Part shown: positions 8,461 to 17,854 of the stretch, piece after piece
How positions within the stretch are numbered: the first letter of the stretch is position 1
How the letters are laid out: the number at the start of each line of letters is the position of its first letter
DNA from: Paracoccaceae bacterium
GTDB taxonomy: Bacteria; Pseudomonadota; Alphaproteobacteria; Rhodobacterales; Rhodobacteraceae
NCBI GenBank assembly: GCA_024742835.1
Contig: JANSXS010000006.1
Coordinates: forward strand, 1-64,000
DNA: 64,000 bases
Reading direction: 5' to 3'
The notes under the pieces: generated by a model
Told to the model about the DNA's origin: nothing
Databases searched by the model: none
Seen by the model: only the letters and a program-made list of their open reading frames with translations
Translations under genes and position numbers: made by a program

Positions 8461-9759
8461 ATGCGCTACATGATGACCTACGATTTGATGGAGTCGATGC
8501 GCAACGCGAACCAATGGCTGGGCGCGACCGCGCTTTCCATGGCATCTTACCCGATGTTCAGCATGGTGCCCAACCCGACGATCAACTGGATCGCCGCCTG
8601 GGGCGAAGTCACGGAGCGGACGTTTCAGCGCATGGTCGTCAAGCCCGACTGGGGCATCGAATCAATCACCGGGGCGGATGGGCGCGATCACCTGATCAAC
8701 GTGGAAACCGTGGTCGAGCGCCCCTTTGGCGATCTGATCCATTTCGATGTTCAGGGCCGTGACGAGATGGACCGACGCGTTCTTTTGGTGGCGCCAATGT
8801 CTGGGCACTATGCCACGCTGTTGCGCTCGACCGTCAAATCGCTGTTGCCCGATTGCGAGGTCTATGTCACCGACTGGCACAACGCGCGCGACATCCCCGT
8901 ATCCGCCGGCAAGTTCGATATCGAGGATTACACGCTTTACCTGATGGATTTCATGCGCGAACTGGGCAGCGATCTGCATGTGATCGCCGTATGCCAGCCC
9001 GCGCCGCTGACGCTGGCCGCGACTGCCTACCTGGCAGAGCTTGACCCCAACGCGCAGCCCCGCTCGTTGACCCTGATCGGCGGTCCGATAGATCCCAACG
9101 CCACGCCCACCGACGTCACCGATTTCGGTCATAGCGTGACCATGGGTCAGCTTGAACAGATGATGATTCAGCGTGTCGGCTTCAAATATCCCGGCGTCGG
9201 GCGCAAGGTCTATCCCGGCCTTCTGCAACTTTCCTCGTTCATATCCATGAATGGCGACCGCCATGGAGAGGCGTTTTACAACCAGATCAATCGCGTGGCC
9301 CAGGGCGAAGCGAGCGACCGTGATCCCCATAACAAGTTCTATGACGAATATCTTGCCGTGATGGACATGCCTGCCGAATTCTACCTGTCGACGGTCGACC
9401 GCATTTTCAAGAATGGCGAGATCGCGGACAACAATTTTGTCGTCGCGGGTCACAAGGTGGATATCGGCGCGATCACCAATGTCGCGGTCAAGACCGTCGA
9501 GGGCGGCAAAGACGATATTTCTGCCCCCGGCCAGTGCGTGGCCGCGCTCGATCTGCTGACCGGCCTGCCCGACAGCAAGAAGGCCAGCCACCTGGAACCC
9601 GACGCGGGCCATTACGGCATCTTCGCCGGACGCTCGTGGCGCAATAATATACGGCCCTTGGTGCTTGATTTCATCGACGCCAATTCCGAGGCTCCGGCAA
9701 AACGAACCCGCACCGCGCCGCGCAATCCGAAGAAATCCGGGGATCTGGCGGCGGAATAA
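8461..9759 (+). CDS. phaZ: Intracellular poly(3-hydroxybutyrate) depolymerase
   Basis: A 432-residue intracellular PHB depolymerase of the PhaZa1 type, which mobilises stored polymer. The nucleophile is the Cys in VIAVCQPAPLTLAA (about residue 178), in place of the Ser of extracellular depolymerases. The SGHYATLLRSTV segment and the C-terminal DAGHYGIFAG with the catalytic His complete the family pattern. The ATG at 8461 is preceded by AAGGAG. It is transcribed away from phaC, the usual rhodobacterial arrangement, so polymer synthesis and breakdown genes share one control region. Confidence 0.94.
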   Translation: MRYMMTYDLMESMRNANQWLGATALSMASYPMFSMVPNPTINWIAAWGEVTERTFQRMVVKPDWGIESITGADGRDHLINVETVVERPFGDLIHFDVQGRDEMDRRVLLVAPMSGHYATLLRSTVKSLLPDCEVYVTDWHNARDIPVSAGKFDIEDYTLYLMDFMRELGSDLHVIAVCQPAPLTLAATAYLAELDPNAQPRSLTLIGGPIDPNATPTDVTDFGHSVTMGQLEQMMIQRVGFKYPGVGRKVYPGLLQLSSFISMNGDRHGEAFYNQINRVAQGEASDRDPHNKFYDEYLAVMDMPAEFYLSTVDRIFKNGEIADNNFVVAGHKVDIGAITNVAVKTVEGGKDDISAPGQCVAALDLLTGLPDSKKASHLEPDAGHYGIFAGRSWRNNIRPLVLDFIDANSEAPAKRTRTAPRNPKKSGDLAAE

Positions 9760-9771
9760 CGCCACCGGGTC

Positions 9772-10500
9772 TTATTCGGCGACGATCCGCTTTTGCAGGA
9801 CAAGTGGCTGTTTCATCCACGCACGCAGCGCGTCTGTCACGGCGTCGGGTGACTCAAGCGTGGGCAGGTGCCCCGCATCCTGCACGAGGACAAGCTGGGC
9901 ATACGGGATAAGTTCGGCCATGAATTCATGCCGCTTGACCGGGGTCAGCGTGTCATGCACGCCACAAAGCACCAGTGCAGGCAAACGGCATTTGCGCAAC
10001 GTGGCCTGATAATCGCGCCGCCGTTGCAGCGCGCGCGCCTGACGTGTGATCGCAGCGCTGCCGATATTCTCGGCCATCCTGCCAACCAGGTGCAGAACCG
10101 CCGTGCGGTCCGGTCCGGGGGCAAGATGTTCGGGCCGAATGATATTCGCCACCGCCTGTTCCAGCAACCCGGCCTTCAGCTTGGTGATCAAGGGTTCGTA
10201 ATCCGCTGCGGTCTGCGGGGTTTCGGACAGCGAATTGGTATCCATCAACGCGATGCGTGTCACCCGTTCAGGGGCGCGGCGCAGGATCTCCATCGCGACG
10301 ATGCCTCCCATCGACACACCCGCCAGCGCAAATTTATGCGGCAGCGTATCCAGCAGGTTCGACGCGATCTCCTCGATCCGGTCCCCGCCCGTGACCGGCG
10401 CAACCAGCAAGGTCATGTCCGGGCTCAGCTTTTCCAACTGCGGGGCGAAGAGGCGGTAATCGCACATCATTCCCGGTAACAGGACCAGCGGCTCGACCAT
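9772..10500 (-). CDS. Alpha/beta hydrolase
   Basis: A protein of about 242 residues with a complete alpha/beta-hydrolase fold. VLLPGMMCD forms the oxyanion-hole region, AGVSMGG is the nucleophile elbow, and the likely catalytic Asp and His are in LCGVHDTLTP and DAGHLPTLESP. Three ATG codons are consecutive at 10506, 10503 and 10500; the last is preferred because AGGA then sits at normal spacing. It ends 12 bp from phaZ in convergent orientation and follows another hydrolase gene on the same strand. The substrate is unknown. Confidence 0.8.
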   Translation of the reverse strand: MVEPLVLLPGMMCDYRLFAPQLEKLSPDMTLLVAPVTGGDRIEEIASNLLDTLPHKFALAGVSMGGIVAMEILRRAPERVTRIALMDTNSLSETPQTAADYEPLITKLKAGLLEQAVANIIRPEHLAPGPDRTAVLHLVGRMAENIGSAAITRQARALQRRRDYQATLRKCRLPALVLCGVHDTLTPVKRHEFMAELIPYAQLVLVQDAGHLPTLESPDAVTDALRAWMKQPLVLQKRIVAE

Positions 10501-10595
10501 CATCATTCCTAACTGCTCAGGTAACGCACTCAGATTGTTCGCTGATTCTGCCACAACCTGCGTATCTTTCCAAGCATCGCTTGGCGTAACCGGCG

Positions 10596-11348
10596 TCAGA
10601 CTGCCCGCGCCAACACCTCTGCCACGGCCGCGTCGATGGCATCCAGGCAATCCGCATCTGAAAACCGGTGATCGGCCCCTTTCACAAGCGACAGGCGCAG
10701 ATCCGGGCCAGACGCATGGTCCAACAGGCGCAGCGCAACGGACATGTCCACGTCCTTATCTTCTGTGCCTTGCAAAAACCGTGTTGGAAACGGCAGGTTC
10801 AGCGGATCGCGCAGCACCAGATGCCGCCGCCCGTCCTCGATCAGCTTTTGCGTGATCACATAGGGTTCGCCGTAGTCGCTTGGCAAAGACACCTGCCCGT
10901 CACGCACCAGCGCCGCGCGCTGTGCCTCGTCAAACCCGGCCCACATCGAATCCTCGGTAAAGTCGGGGGCGGCGGCGATGGTCACAAGCCCGGCGATCCG
11001 ATCTGGCATGGCACTCGCGCAAAGCAACGCGATCCAGCCCCCCATCGAAGAGCCGACAAGCACCTGTGGACCTTCGGTAAGGTGGTCGATCATGGCGCGG
11101 GCGTCCTCTGCCCAATCGCCGATGCAACCCTCTGTGAAGGCTTCGGAACTTTGGCCGTGGCCGGAATAATCGAACCGCAGGAATGCGCGGCCATGTGCTT
11201 GTGCCCAAGCCTCCAGATGCAGGGCTTTTGTGCCCTCCATATCCGATTTGAACCCACCCAGAAACACCACGCCGGGCCCCTGCCCGCCGGTTTTACGATA
11301 GGCGAGCCTGCGCCCCTGTGGCGATGCGAAAACGCTGATATCCGTCAT
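10596..11348 (-). CDS. Alpha/beta hydrolase (ABHD10-like esterase)
   Basis: A 250-residue alpha/beta hydrolase. VVFLGGFKSDMEGTKA, LRFDYSGHGQS and LVGSSMGGW (Ser nucleophile) resemble the ABHD10 / acyl-protein thioesterase-like group common in alphaproteobacteria; FLQGTEDKDVD and VKGADHRFSD supply the Asp and His. It lies 95 bp upstream of a second, unrelated-looking hydrolase on the same strand. The physiological substrate cannot be inferred. Confidence 0.82.
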   Translation of the reverse strand: MTDISVFASPQGRRLAYRKTGGQGPGVVFLGGFKSDMEGTKALHLEAWAQAHGRAFLRFDYSGHGQSSEAFTEGCIGDWAEDARAMIDHLTEGPQVLVGSSMGGWIALLCASAMPDRIAGLVTIAAAPDFTEDSMWAGFDEAQRAALVRDGQVSLPSDYGEPYVITQKLIEDGRRHLVLRDPLNLPFPTRFLQGTEDKDVDMSVALRLLDHASGPDLRLSLVKGADHRFSDADCLDAIDAAVAEVLARAV

Positions 11349-11426
11349 GTTGTCCCTTGGCCTTGGTCACGGTCCCGGCAGAAGATGGACGCAAACCAAG
11401 GCATTTGGCAACAGCCATGCGGGCCG

Positions 11427-11612
11427 TCAGGCAATCGAGCCGATGATCCGCTCGATCCGGTCAAGCGTCCATTGCCGTGTGCGCGGTTGCGCGGGGTCGT
11501 CCGCATCGTCGGCGGCATCTTCTACCGCCGGTCCCGCGCCTTGGGCGGAGCCACGCCCGGTAAAGGGCTGGCGCGCGGGGGAGGGTTCAAAACGTCTTTC
11601 AACTCTGGCCAT
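11427..11612 (-). CDS. Small hypothetical protein, 61 residues
   Basis: A short frame with a plausible GGAG eight bases before its ATG. The product is acidic in the middle (VEDAADDADD) and basic at both ends, with no membrane segment or known domain; the C-terminus (WTLDRIERIIGSIA) could be an amphipathic helix. It lies in an otherwise empty 434-bp interval between a hydrolase and an MFS gene. AT-rich DNA upstream (11677-11760) could hold its promoter. Coding status rests on the ribosome binding site and spacing only. Confidence 0.42.
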   Translation of the reverse strand: MARVERRFEPSPARQPFTGRGSAQGAGPAVEDAADDADDPAQPRTRQWTLDRIERIIGSIA

Positions 11613-11782
11613 GACGGCGCTCCGATTAAATTAACTACCCCCGTTTCGGGGATCACATTGCAGTGCCTTCAACTTTAACGTTGCCGGCGAAAATGAAAAA
11701 TATCTTTTTATGTCAGACTATTACAATAAACATTCGCATACTTGGGCACACGGGGGCAAACAATTGCATACCGTTTCCCGCC

Positions 11783-13030
11783 TCACTCCGATTGTGATGT
11801 CACCTGTTCCAGCCACAGCGCGGCCAGACCGCCCAGAAGCGACATCGCGGCGAACCCGGTCAGCGCGCCATTCGGGCCCACCCAGCTGAGCGCGCCACCA
11901 AAGGCCCCTGCCCCCAACAGGATCAGCCCGATGGCCAAATTGGCCACGGCTGCATTCGCGGTGCGGCGGGCCGCTGGGGAGATATCCACAAGATAGGTCG
12001 AACGCGCCTGCCGGACGCCATGATAGGCCACCATAAGCACGAAAAGGATCGCCGGTATCAGGAACGGCACCTGCGCCTGTCCCGCAAGCTGCACGGCAAT
12101 CGCGGCCACCATGGCCAGCGCCGCCAGAAGGCCCGCTGAAAGCAGCATCATCCGGCTGGATCGGTCCGCCAGCCAGCCCCAGACATAAGAACTGGCAAAC
12201 CCCGCCCCCGCCGAGGCCAGCACCAGCGCGCCAAGGCTTTGCACGTCGCTGCCAGTATCGCCTGTCGTCATGACCGCCAGAAAGGGCGGCGCAAGTGCGG
12301 TTGAGGTCAATAGCCCGCGCACAAGGATAAAGCGGCGCAGATTGGCGTCCTGCTGCAACAGCTCCCAGAAACCGTGCGCGGTGTCGGGGCCGCCTCTTTC
12401 GCTGTCACTCTCGCGAAGGCGGGTAAAGTTCAGCGCCGCACCAGCCCAAAGCACCGCCGCCAGCGCGATCGCTCCGATGACACCGGCCTTGTTCTGCAAC
12501 ACCCCGGTCAGCAAAAGCACCGCAAAGCCAAGCACCGCCGCCGCAGAGACGGAACCGGCCATGCCAGTGACCGCGCCGCGCTTTGCCTGTCCAACGGTTT
12601 TTCCAAGGATATCCTTGTAGGATACGGAACAGGCCGCCCGACTGAGTGCCAGCGCCGCGAGCGCCGCACAAAAGGCCAAGCCCACCGCTGCACCCTGCAA
12701 GGTCAGCGCGGCCAGCACGATAACGCCCGCCGAAACCGCTTGACCGGCGCTGCCCGCAACCCACAGCCAACGACGTTGCGGCAGGCGTTGTAGCCAACCT
12801 GCTAGAAAGATTTGGGGAATAAGCGCGCCAGCCTCGCGGATCGGGACCAGCAGCGCAATTATGGCTGCGGGTGCGCCCAAGGCACCCAGCAGCCAACTGA
12901 GAACGAGTTTCGGGTCGATCAGGCCGTCTGCGACCTTGCTCATGCTGAGTGACAGAATGTGGATAACGCCATTTCTGGCTTCGGTTCTGTCGCTCTCCTG
13001 CCCTGTCAGGCGTTCGAATGGGGCTTGCAC
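11783..13030 (-). CDS. MFS transporter
   Basis: A 415-residue membrane protein with about 12 hydrophobic segments of the major facilitator type. A cytoplasmic loop occurs after TM6 (TRLRESDSERGGPDTAHGFW), and YVWGWLADRSSRMML resembles the MFS loop motif between TM8 and TM9. The start is GTG at 13030 with GGAG upstream. A perfect 16-bp palindrome (13044-13059) directly precedes it. The transported compound is unknown. Confidence 0.85.
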   Translation of the reverse strand: MQAPFERLTGQESDRTEARNGVIHILSLSMSKVADGLIDPKLVLSWLLGALGAPAAIIALLVPIREAGALIPQIFLAGWLQRLPQRRWLWVAGSAGQAVSAGVIVLAALTLQGAAVGLAFCAALAALALSRAACSVSYKDILGKTVGQAKRGAVTGMAGSVSAAAVLGFAVLLLTGVLQNKAGVIGAIALAAVLWAGAALNFTRLRESDSERGGPDTAHGFWELLQQDANLRRFILVRGLLTSTALAPPFLAVMTTGDTGSDVQSLGALVLASAGAGFASSYVWGWLADRSSRMMLLSAGLLAALAMVAAIAVQLAGQAQVPFLIPAILFVLMVAYHGVRQARSTYLVDISPAARRTANAAVANLAIGLILLGAGAFGGALSWVGPNGALTGFAAMSLLGGLAALWLEQVTSQSE

Positions 13031-13043
13031 GTGGTCTCCGGGT

Positions 13044-13059
13044 GATAACGTTTGTTATC
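13044..13059. promoter_or_regulatory. Operator-like palindrome before the MFS gene
   Basis: GATAAC-GTTT-GTTATC, a perfect 6-4-6 inverted repeat. It starts 14 bp upstream of the MFS start codon and overlaps the stop codon of the small upstream gene. Its size suits a dimeric MarR/TetR-class repressor, but no such gene adjoins it. Confidence 0.35.
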
Positions 13060-13297
13060 CTCCGATATAGGTCTCACGCTTGGGGCGGTAAAACACCTTT
13101 TGGTTGTGCAGCCGACCCAAAAGGTCATGAATACGGCGGGCCGGATCCTGAGAGGCGGCTTCGCCAATCGGTGCGTCATCATTCGACGCAGTTTTCACAA
13201 GATCCTTGGAATAGTCGTTTTTCGCACGCAGGAGTGCATCCTCGATCAGTGCCATATCTTCGACAGACAGTTCAAAATTGACGTTGTAGCGCGCCAT
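13055..13297 (-). CDS. Conserved-looking small protein, 80 residues
   Basis: The product starts MARYNVNFELSVEDMALIEDAL and is charged and soluble, without signal or membrane segment. ATG at 13297 was chosen over an earlier in-frame start because GGAGG precedes it at ideal spacing. The end (RIHDLLGRLHNQKVFYRPKR) looks like a short alpha-beta domain; I do not recognise the family. It is followed after 24 bp by the MFS gene on the same strand, so the two may be co-transcribed. Confidence 0.65.
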   Translation of the reverse strand: MARYNVNFELSVEDMALIEDALLRAKNDYSKDLVKTASNDDAPIGEAASQDPARRIHDLLGRLHNQKVFYRPKRETYIGG

Positions 13298-13660
13298 GAT
13301 GTGCCTCCGTTCCTGCGGGATCGCCGCCATAAGTTTACCTGATGGTATGTTCTGCCAGCCTTAATACAGGAGCGGATGCCCTTACGACAAGCGTAAAAAT
13401 CAGCGATGCGTCAATGTGTTACCGACCGCACGGGATACGAGGGAATACAGGCTCGCCGCATGCGTTTGCACACCGACACCGGCCAATGCACCCCGATTTG
13501 GTGTAAGTCGTTGGCCCGCCACACGCTCTTTGCCGCGCCGCCGCGCAGGCCAGGCGCAACGCATGGCTTGACTTGCCCCGGACAGACGGCGAAAACGCGA
13601 CTGCACAAATAACCCGCAACCGGGCGTTCCGTGGGCGCCAAACTGACGAGGAGGCCGAAC
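13298..13660. other. Intergenic region upstream of thrS
   Basis: This 363-bp interval separates the divergent small gene from thrS. The only supportable element is a TTGACT at about 13569 that could be a -35 box for thrS. No T-box, riboswitch or further gene is apparent; the short frames here lack ribosome binding sites. Confidence 0.4.
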
Positions 13661-15607
13661 ATGGCCCAAATCTCTCTCACCTTTCCCGATGGCAACGCGC
13701 GCGACTACGACGCGGGAATCACCCCCGCAGAGGTCGCGGCGGACATTTCCAGCTCGCTCGCGAAAAAGGCCATCTCGGCCCATGTCGATGGCCAGCACTG
13801 GGATTTGCAATGGCCCATCGCGCAGGATGCGCAGATCGCCATCAACACCATGAAGGACGAGGACGCGGCCAACGAACTGGTGCGCCACGATCTGGCCCAC
13901 ATAATGGCCCGCGCCGTGCAGGAAATCTGGCCCGACACCCGCGTCACCATCGGTCCGGTCATCGCCAATGGCTGGTATTACGATTTCGACCGCGCAGACG
14001 CCTTCACACCCGAGGATCTGGGCGCGATCGAAAAGAAGATGCGCGACATCATCAACCTGCGTGATTCCGTCCGCACCGAGGTCTGGGAACGGGACCGCGC
14101 GATCCAGCATTACAAGGACACGGGCGAGCCGTATAAGATAGAGCTGATCGACGCCATTCCGGGCGACGAACCCCTGCGCATGTACTGGCACGGGGATTGG
14201 CAGGATCTGTGCCGTGGCCCGCATTTGCAACATACCGGCCAGGTGCCTGCGGATGCGTTCAAGCTGATGTCCATCGCAGGGGCCTATTGGCGTGGCGACA
14301 GCAACCGCCCGATGCTGCAACGAATCTACGGCGTCGCCTTTACCAACAAGGAAAAGCTACGCGATTACCTAAACTTTCTTGAAGAAGCGGAAAAACGCGA
14401 TCATCGCAAGCTGGGCCGCGAGATGGACCTTTTCCACATGCAGGAAGAGGCCCCCGGTCAGGTCTTCTGGCACCCCCACGGCTGGACGATCTACACCACG
14501 CTTCAGGATTACATGCGCCGCCAACAGCGCCGGGGCGGCTATGTCGAGGTGAACACCCCCCAGGTGGTGGACCGCAAACTGTGGGAAAAATCCGGGCATT
14601 GGGACAAGTACCAGGATCACATGTTCATCGTCGAAGTGGACGAGGAGCACGCGCGCGAGAAAGCCGTCAACGCGCTCAAGCCGATGAACTGCCCCTGCCA
14701 TGTCGAGATCTTCAATCAGGGCCTGAAATCCTACCGTGACCTGCCGCTGCGCATGGCCGAATTCGGATCGTGCAACCGCTACGAGCCCTCCGGCGCGCTG
14801 CACGGGATCATGCGCGTGCGCGGATTCACGCAGGATGACGCGCATATCTTTTCCACCGAGGAACAGATCGCGGCGGAATGTCAGCGTTTCATCGACTTCC
14901 TGTCCAATGTCTATCGCGACCTTGGCTTTGCGAAGTTCGACATCCTGTTTTCGGACCGCCCCGACACCCGCGCGGGCGATGACGCGGTGTGGGACAAGGC
15001 CGAAAAGGCGCTGCTCGATGCCACCCGCGCCGCCGGGATCGAGCCGAAGATGAACCCCGGCGAAGGTGCGTTCTATGGCCCCAAGCTGGAATTCTCGCTG
15101 ACCGACGCCATTGGCCGCGTCTGGCAATGCGGCACTTTCCAGGTGGATTTCGTCCTGCCCGAGCGTCTGGGCGCCACATATATCGGCGCGGACGGGGCCA
15201 AGCATCGCCCGGTCATGCTGCACCGCGCCTGCCTTGGCTCGTTCGAGCGGTTCATCGGCATCCTGATCGAGGAACATGCCGGGCGCCTGCCCTTCTGGCT
15301 GGCCCCGCGTCAGGTCGTCGTTGCCTCCATCGTGTCCGAGGCGGATGATTACGTGCGCGAGGTCACCGACGCGCTGGTCAAGGCGGGTATCCGGGCCGAG
15401 GCCGATCTGCGCAACGAAAAGATCAACTACAAGGTCCGCGAACATTCGGTCGGCAAGGTGCCGGTCATCCTTGCCTGCGGCCTGCGCGAGGTCGAAGAGC
15501 GCACCGTGTCGGTCCGCCGGCTTGGCGAAAAGCAAACCAGCGTGGAAACGCTGGACGCCATCAGCACAAGCCTTGCACGGGACGCGACACCGCCCGATCT
15601 GTTGTAA
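13661..15607 (+). CDS. thrS: Threonine--tRNA ligase
   Basis: A full-length 648-residue ThrRS. Domains in order: TGS (residues 1-62), the editing/SAD domain (about 65-240), the class II catalytic core (about 260-530) with motif 2 around [15 protein letters not shown] and zinc ligands expected at Cys and His in MNCPCH, and the anticodon-binding domain (about 535-648). ATG at 13661 follows GAGGAGG. A strong terminator follows, so it appears to be a single-gene transcript. Confidence 0.97.
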   Translation: MAQISLTFPDGNARDYDAGITPAEVAADISSSLAKKAISAHVDGQHWDLQWPIAQDAQIAINTMKDEDAANELVRHDLAHIMARAVQEIWPDTRVTIGPVIANGWYYDFDRADAFTPEDLGAIEKKMRDIINLRDSVRTEVWERDRAIQHYKDTGEPYKIELIDAIPGDEPLRMYWHGDWQDLCRGPHLQHTGQVPADAFKLMSIAGAYWRGDSNRPMLQRIYGVAFTNKEKLRDYLNFLEEAEKRDHRKLGREMDLFHMQEEAPGQVFWHPHGWTIYTTLQDYMRRQQRRGGYVEVNTPQVVDRKLWEKSGHWDKYQDHMFIVEVDEEHAREKAVNALKPMNCPCHVEIFNQGLKSYRDLPLRMAEFGSCNRYEPSGALHGIMRVRGFTQDDAHIFSTEEQIAAECQRFIDFLSNVYRDLGFAKFDILFSDRPDTRAGDDAVWDKAEKALLDATRAAGIEPKMNPGEGAFYGPKLEFSLTDAIGRVWQCGTFQVDFVLPERLGATYIGADGAKHRPVMLHRACLGSFERFIGILIEEHAGRLPFWLAPRQVVVASIVSEADDYVREVTDALVKAGIRAEADLRNEKINYKVREHSVGKVPVILACGLREVEERTVSVRRLGEKQTSVETLDAISTSLARDATPPDLL

Positions 15608-15622
15608 CAATTGGTGTGAAAT

Positions 15623-15671
15623 ACGCGGTTCGGCATGAATGTTCCATGACATGCCGGGCCGCGTGTTTTTT
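15623..15671 (+). terminator. Rho-independent terminator of thrS
   Basis: A 15-bp stem with two G-T pairs (15623-15637 with 15650-15664), then a run of six T at 15666-15671, starting 16 bp after the thrS stop. Confidence 0.9.
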
Positions 15672-15803
15672 GATAAGCATTCTATATCAACGCCTTGCAA
15701 CTTCACGGGCGCCTCCCGACGGTTGACGTGCGCGTGTTTGACGCAGTCGTGAGTATCCCCGTGATGCACAGCCCCGTAGCGTTCTCCTGTCGCCGGTGGT
15801 GAT

Positions 15804-15826
15804 GGCGCGGCTTTCCATGCCGCGCC
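15804..15826 (+). promoter_or_regulatory. Hairpin in the bufA1 leader
   Basis: An 8-bp perfect GC stem (GGCGCGGC with GCCGCGCC) around a 7-base loop, 43 bp before the bufA1 ATG and without a T-run. It may stabilise or regulate the transcript. Confidence 0.35.
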
Positions 15827-15869
15827 CTGCATCGGCGTCTGTCGCATGACCCAACACAGGAGAGTTTCC

Positions 15870-16163
15870 ATGTCGAACCCAATGAAAACCGCCGTGATCG
15901 CAACCGCCTTCACGGCCGCACTTGCCGCGCATACCACCACTGCCGCCCATGCCGCCGAGAAAGAGAAATGCTTTGGCGTTTCGCTTGCTGGTGAGAACGA
16001 TTGCGCCGCCGGTGCTGGCACCACCTGTGCCGGGTCGTCGACCGTCGATTATCAGGGCAACGCCTGGACGCTGGTCGACAAGGGCACCTGCACCGAGATG
16101 GAGCTTCCCGGCGACCGTACCGGCAGCCTTGAGGCGCTTGATCGCGACCTGCCGCAAGCCTGA
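15870..16163 (+). CDS. bufA1: BufA1-type bufferin precursor (DUF2282), copper-buffering RiPP
   Basis: A 97-residue precursor with a Sec-type signal peptide (residues 1-28, cleavage expected after AAHA) and a short core carrying four Cys at 34, 45, 53 and 74, the spacing typical of the DUF2282/BufA1 family. Bufferins are exported peptides whose Cys residues are modified by a DUF692/MNIO enzyme and which bind copper in the periplasm. The ATG at 15870 follows GGAG. bufB and bufC follow immediately, and hairpins lie on both sides of the gene, suggesting higher expression of the precursor than of its enzymes. Family assignment is firm; copper binding here is inferred from the family. Confidence 0.9.
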   Translation: MSNPMKTAVIATAFTAALAAHTTTAAHAAEKEKCFGVSLAGENDCAAGAGTTCAGSSTVDYQGNAWTLVDKGTCTEMELPGDRTGSLEALDRDLPQA

Positions 16164-16169
16164 AGACAT

Positions 16170-16200
16170 GTCGGGGACGCGGTATCCGCCGCGCCCCGAC
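16170..16200 (+). promoter_or_regulatory. Intercistronic hairpin between bufA1 and bufB
   Basis: A 12-bp stem with one bulged A (16170-16182 with 16189-16200) and a 6-base loop starts 6 bp after the bufA1 stop. No T-run follows, so it probably protects the 3' end of bufA1 mRNA or limits read-through rather than ending transcription. Confidence 0.6.
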
Positions 16201-16232
16201 CCCTGCCGCCAACCACTTTGCAAAGGCATCTC

Positions 16233-17099
16233 ATGCGTGACACCCACCTGCATAAACACCTGCCCTCCGCACCCGGCATCGGCTACAAGCCGCAACATTT
16301 CGCGGATATCAGCCATGATCCGAACCCGGTGCAATGGCTTGAGATCCACGCGGAAAACTACATGGGCGCAGGGGGGCGGCCACTGGCGCAATTGCGGCAT
16401 CTGGCCGAAATCATGCCGATTTCGGTGCATGGTGTGGGGCTAAGCATAGGGGGCGACGGCCCGCTTGACCGCGATCATCTTGACCGGCTGGCGCGGCTAT
16501 GCCGCTGGCTGAACCCGGCCAGCTTTTCCGAGCATCTGGCATGGTCCACCCATGAGGGTGCGTTTCTCAACGATCTGCTGCCCCTGCCCTATACCAACGC
16601 CACGCTGATGCGGGTCGCAGACCATATCGACCAGGTGCAAGAGACGCTGGCACGCCCGATGCTGCTGGAAAACCCGTCAAGCTATCTGGGTTTTGCGGAA
16701 AGCACATGGTCAGAGCCGGATTTCCTGCGCGAACTTGCCCGCCGCACGGGCTGCGGGATGTTGCTGGACGTGAACAACGTCTTTGTCTCGGCGGTCAATC
16801 TGGACATGGACGCGCGCGCCTATATCGACGCCTTTCCGCTGGATCAGGTGGGGGAAATCCATCTGGGCGGCCATGACGAGGACACCGATGATTTCGGTGC
16901 GCCGCTTTTGATCGACAGCCACGGGCGCGAGGTGGCCGATCCGGTCTGGGCGCTTCTGGATCATACGCTGCACCGGACCGGGCCGCGCCCCGTGTTGATC
17001 GAATGGGACACCGACGTGCCGGATTGGCCCATTTTGCGTGCCGAGGCGCAACGCGCCCGCACCGCGCTTGACCGGCTCCCGGCGGCGGTCCCGGCATGA
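16233..17099 (+). CDS. bufB: BufB, DUF692 / MNIO-type multinuclear iron peptide-modifying enzyme
   Basis: A 288-residue TIM-barrel protein of the DUF692 (MNIO) family. Metal-ligand segments are visible: [57 protein letters not shown] and [11 protein letters not shown]. These enzymes use iron clusters and oxygen to convert Cys in RiPP precursors; in bufferins they form thiooxazoles. The ATG at 16233 is preferred over an in-frame TTG at 16218 because AAAGG lies at proper distance. The stop overlaps the bufC start by 4 bp (ATGA). Confidence 0.93.
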   Translation: MRDTHLHKHLPSAPGIGYKPQHFADISHDPNPVQWLEIHAENYMGAGGRPLAQLRHLAEIMPISVHGVGLSIGGDGPLDRDHLDRLARLCRWLNPASFSEHLAWSTHEGAFLNDLLPLPYTNATLMRVADHIDQVQETLARPMLLENPSSYLGFAESTWSEPDFLRELARRTGCGMLLDVNNVFVSAVNLDMDARAYIDAFPLDQVGEIHLGGHDEDTDDFGAPLLIDSHGREVADPVWALLDHTLHRTGPRPVLIEWDTDVPDWPILRAEAQRARTALDRLPAAVPA

Positions 17100-17854
17100 G
17101 CGCGCGGCAAGACAGCTTTCGCGCCGCGCTGTTCAACACCGGAACCGCCCCGCCCGACGGCCTGACGGATGGGCATGGGCAACCGGCCGGACGGCGCTTT
17201 GCGGTGTACCGCAACACTGTTGCCAGCAGCCTGATCACGGCGCTGAAAACCTCTTTTCCCGCGACGGCCAAGACCGTGGGCACCGGCGCGTTTCGTCAGA
17301 TCGCCGGCACCTACATGCGCCAACACCCGCCGACATCACCGATGATGATGTATTACGGCGACAGCTTTCCCGCGTTTCTACGCGAACTGCCCGCCGTGGC
17401 GCATCTGCGCTACCTGCCCGATCTGGCGATGCTGGAACAGGCACGGCGCGAGGCTTATCACGCGCAGGATGCACCGCCCGCCGATCTTGCAGCGCTTGCC
17501 AGCCTGTCACCCGACCGGCTGGCGACCGCCCGGCCAGGTCTGGCACCGGCGCTGCGCCTGGTCCGCTCGGATTGGCCGGTGCATGGAATCTGGGCCTTCA
17601 ACATGACCCAGGCCGCGCCCAAACCGCCCCATTGCGCGCAGAACGTGCTGATCACGCGGCCCGCTTTCGATCCTGAAATGACCGTCATCGACGACGCCAT
17701 GGTGGCTTTTGTCCAGTCGCTCGCCATGGGCCGCACCCTGCAAGACGCAACGGATCACGCCACCGCGCACGCGCCGTCATTCGACCTTGGCACCGCGCTT
17801 GGCCCCTTGCTGGCGGGTCGAGCCATTTGCCATATCAACGCCGGAGATCATTGA
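17096..17854 (+). CDS. bufC: BufC, DUF2063 partner protein of the bufferin maturation enzyme
   Basis: A 252-residue protein with the N-terminal DUF2063 domain ([20 protein letters not shown], about residues 36-55), annotated historically as DNA-binding but in MNIO systems acting as the partner that presents the precursor peptide to the enzyme. [20 protein letters not shown] is the second conserved block. It overlaps bufB by 4 bp and the DoxX gene by 1 bp, so the three proteins are translationally coupled. Confidence 0.9.
   Translation: MSARQDSFRAALFNTGTAPPDGLTDGHGQPAGRRFAVYRNTVASSLITALKTSFPATAKTVGTGAFRQIAGTYMRQHPPTSPMMMYYGDSFPAFLRELPAVAHLRYLPDLAMLEQARREAYHAQDAPPADLAALASLSPDRLATARPGLAPALRLVRSDWPVHGIWAFNMTQAAPKPPHCAQNVLITRPAFDPEMTVIDDAMVAFVQSLAMGRTLQDATDHATAHAPSFDLGTALGPLLAGRAICHINAGDH

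Noticed and set aside
13406-13612. A 68-codon plus-strand frame upstream of thrS
   Set aside because: No Shine-Dalgarno sequence, mixed Arg/Cys/His-rich composition and no family resemblance.
14369-16024. A 551-codon minus-strand frame across the end of thrS and the bufA1 leader
   Set aside because: It mirrors the thrS catalytic domain and crosses a strong thrS terminator; no ribosome binding site or family pattern.
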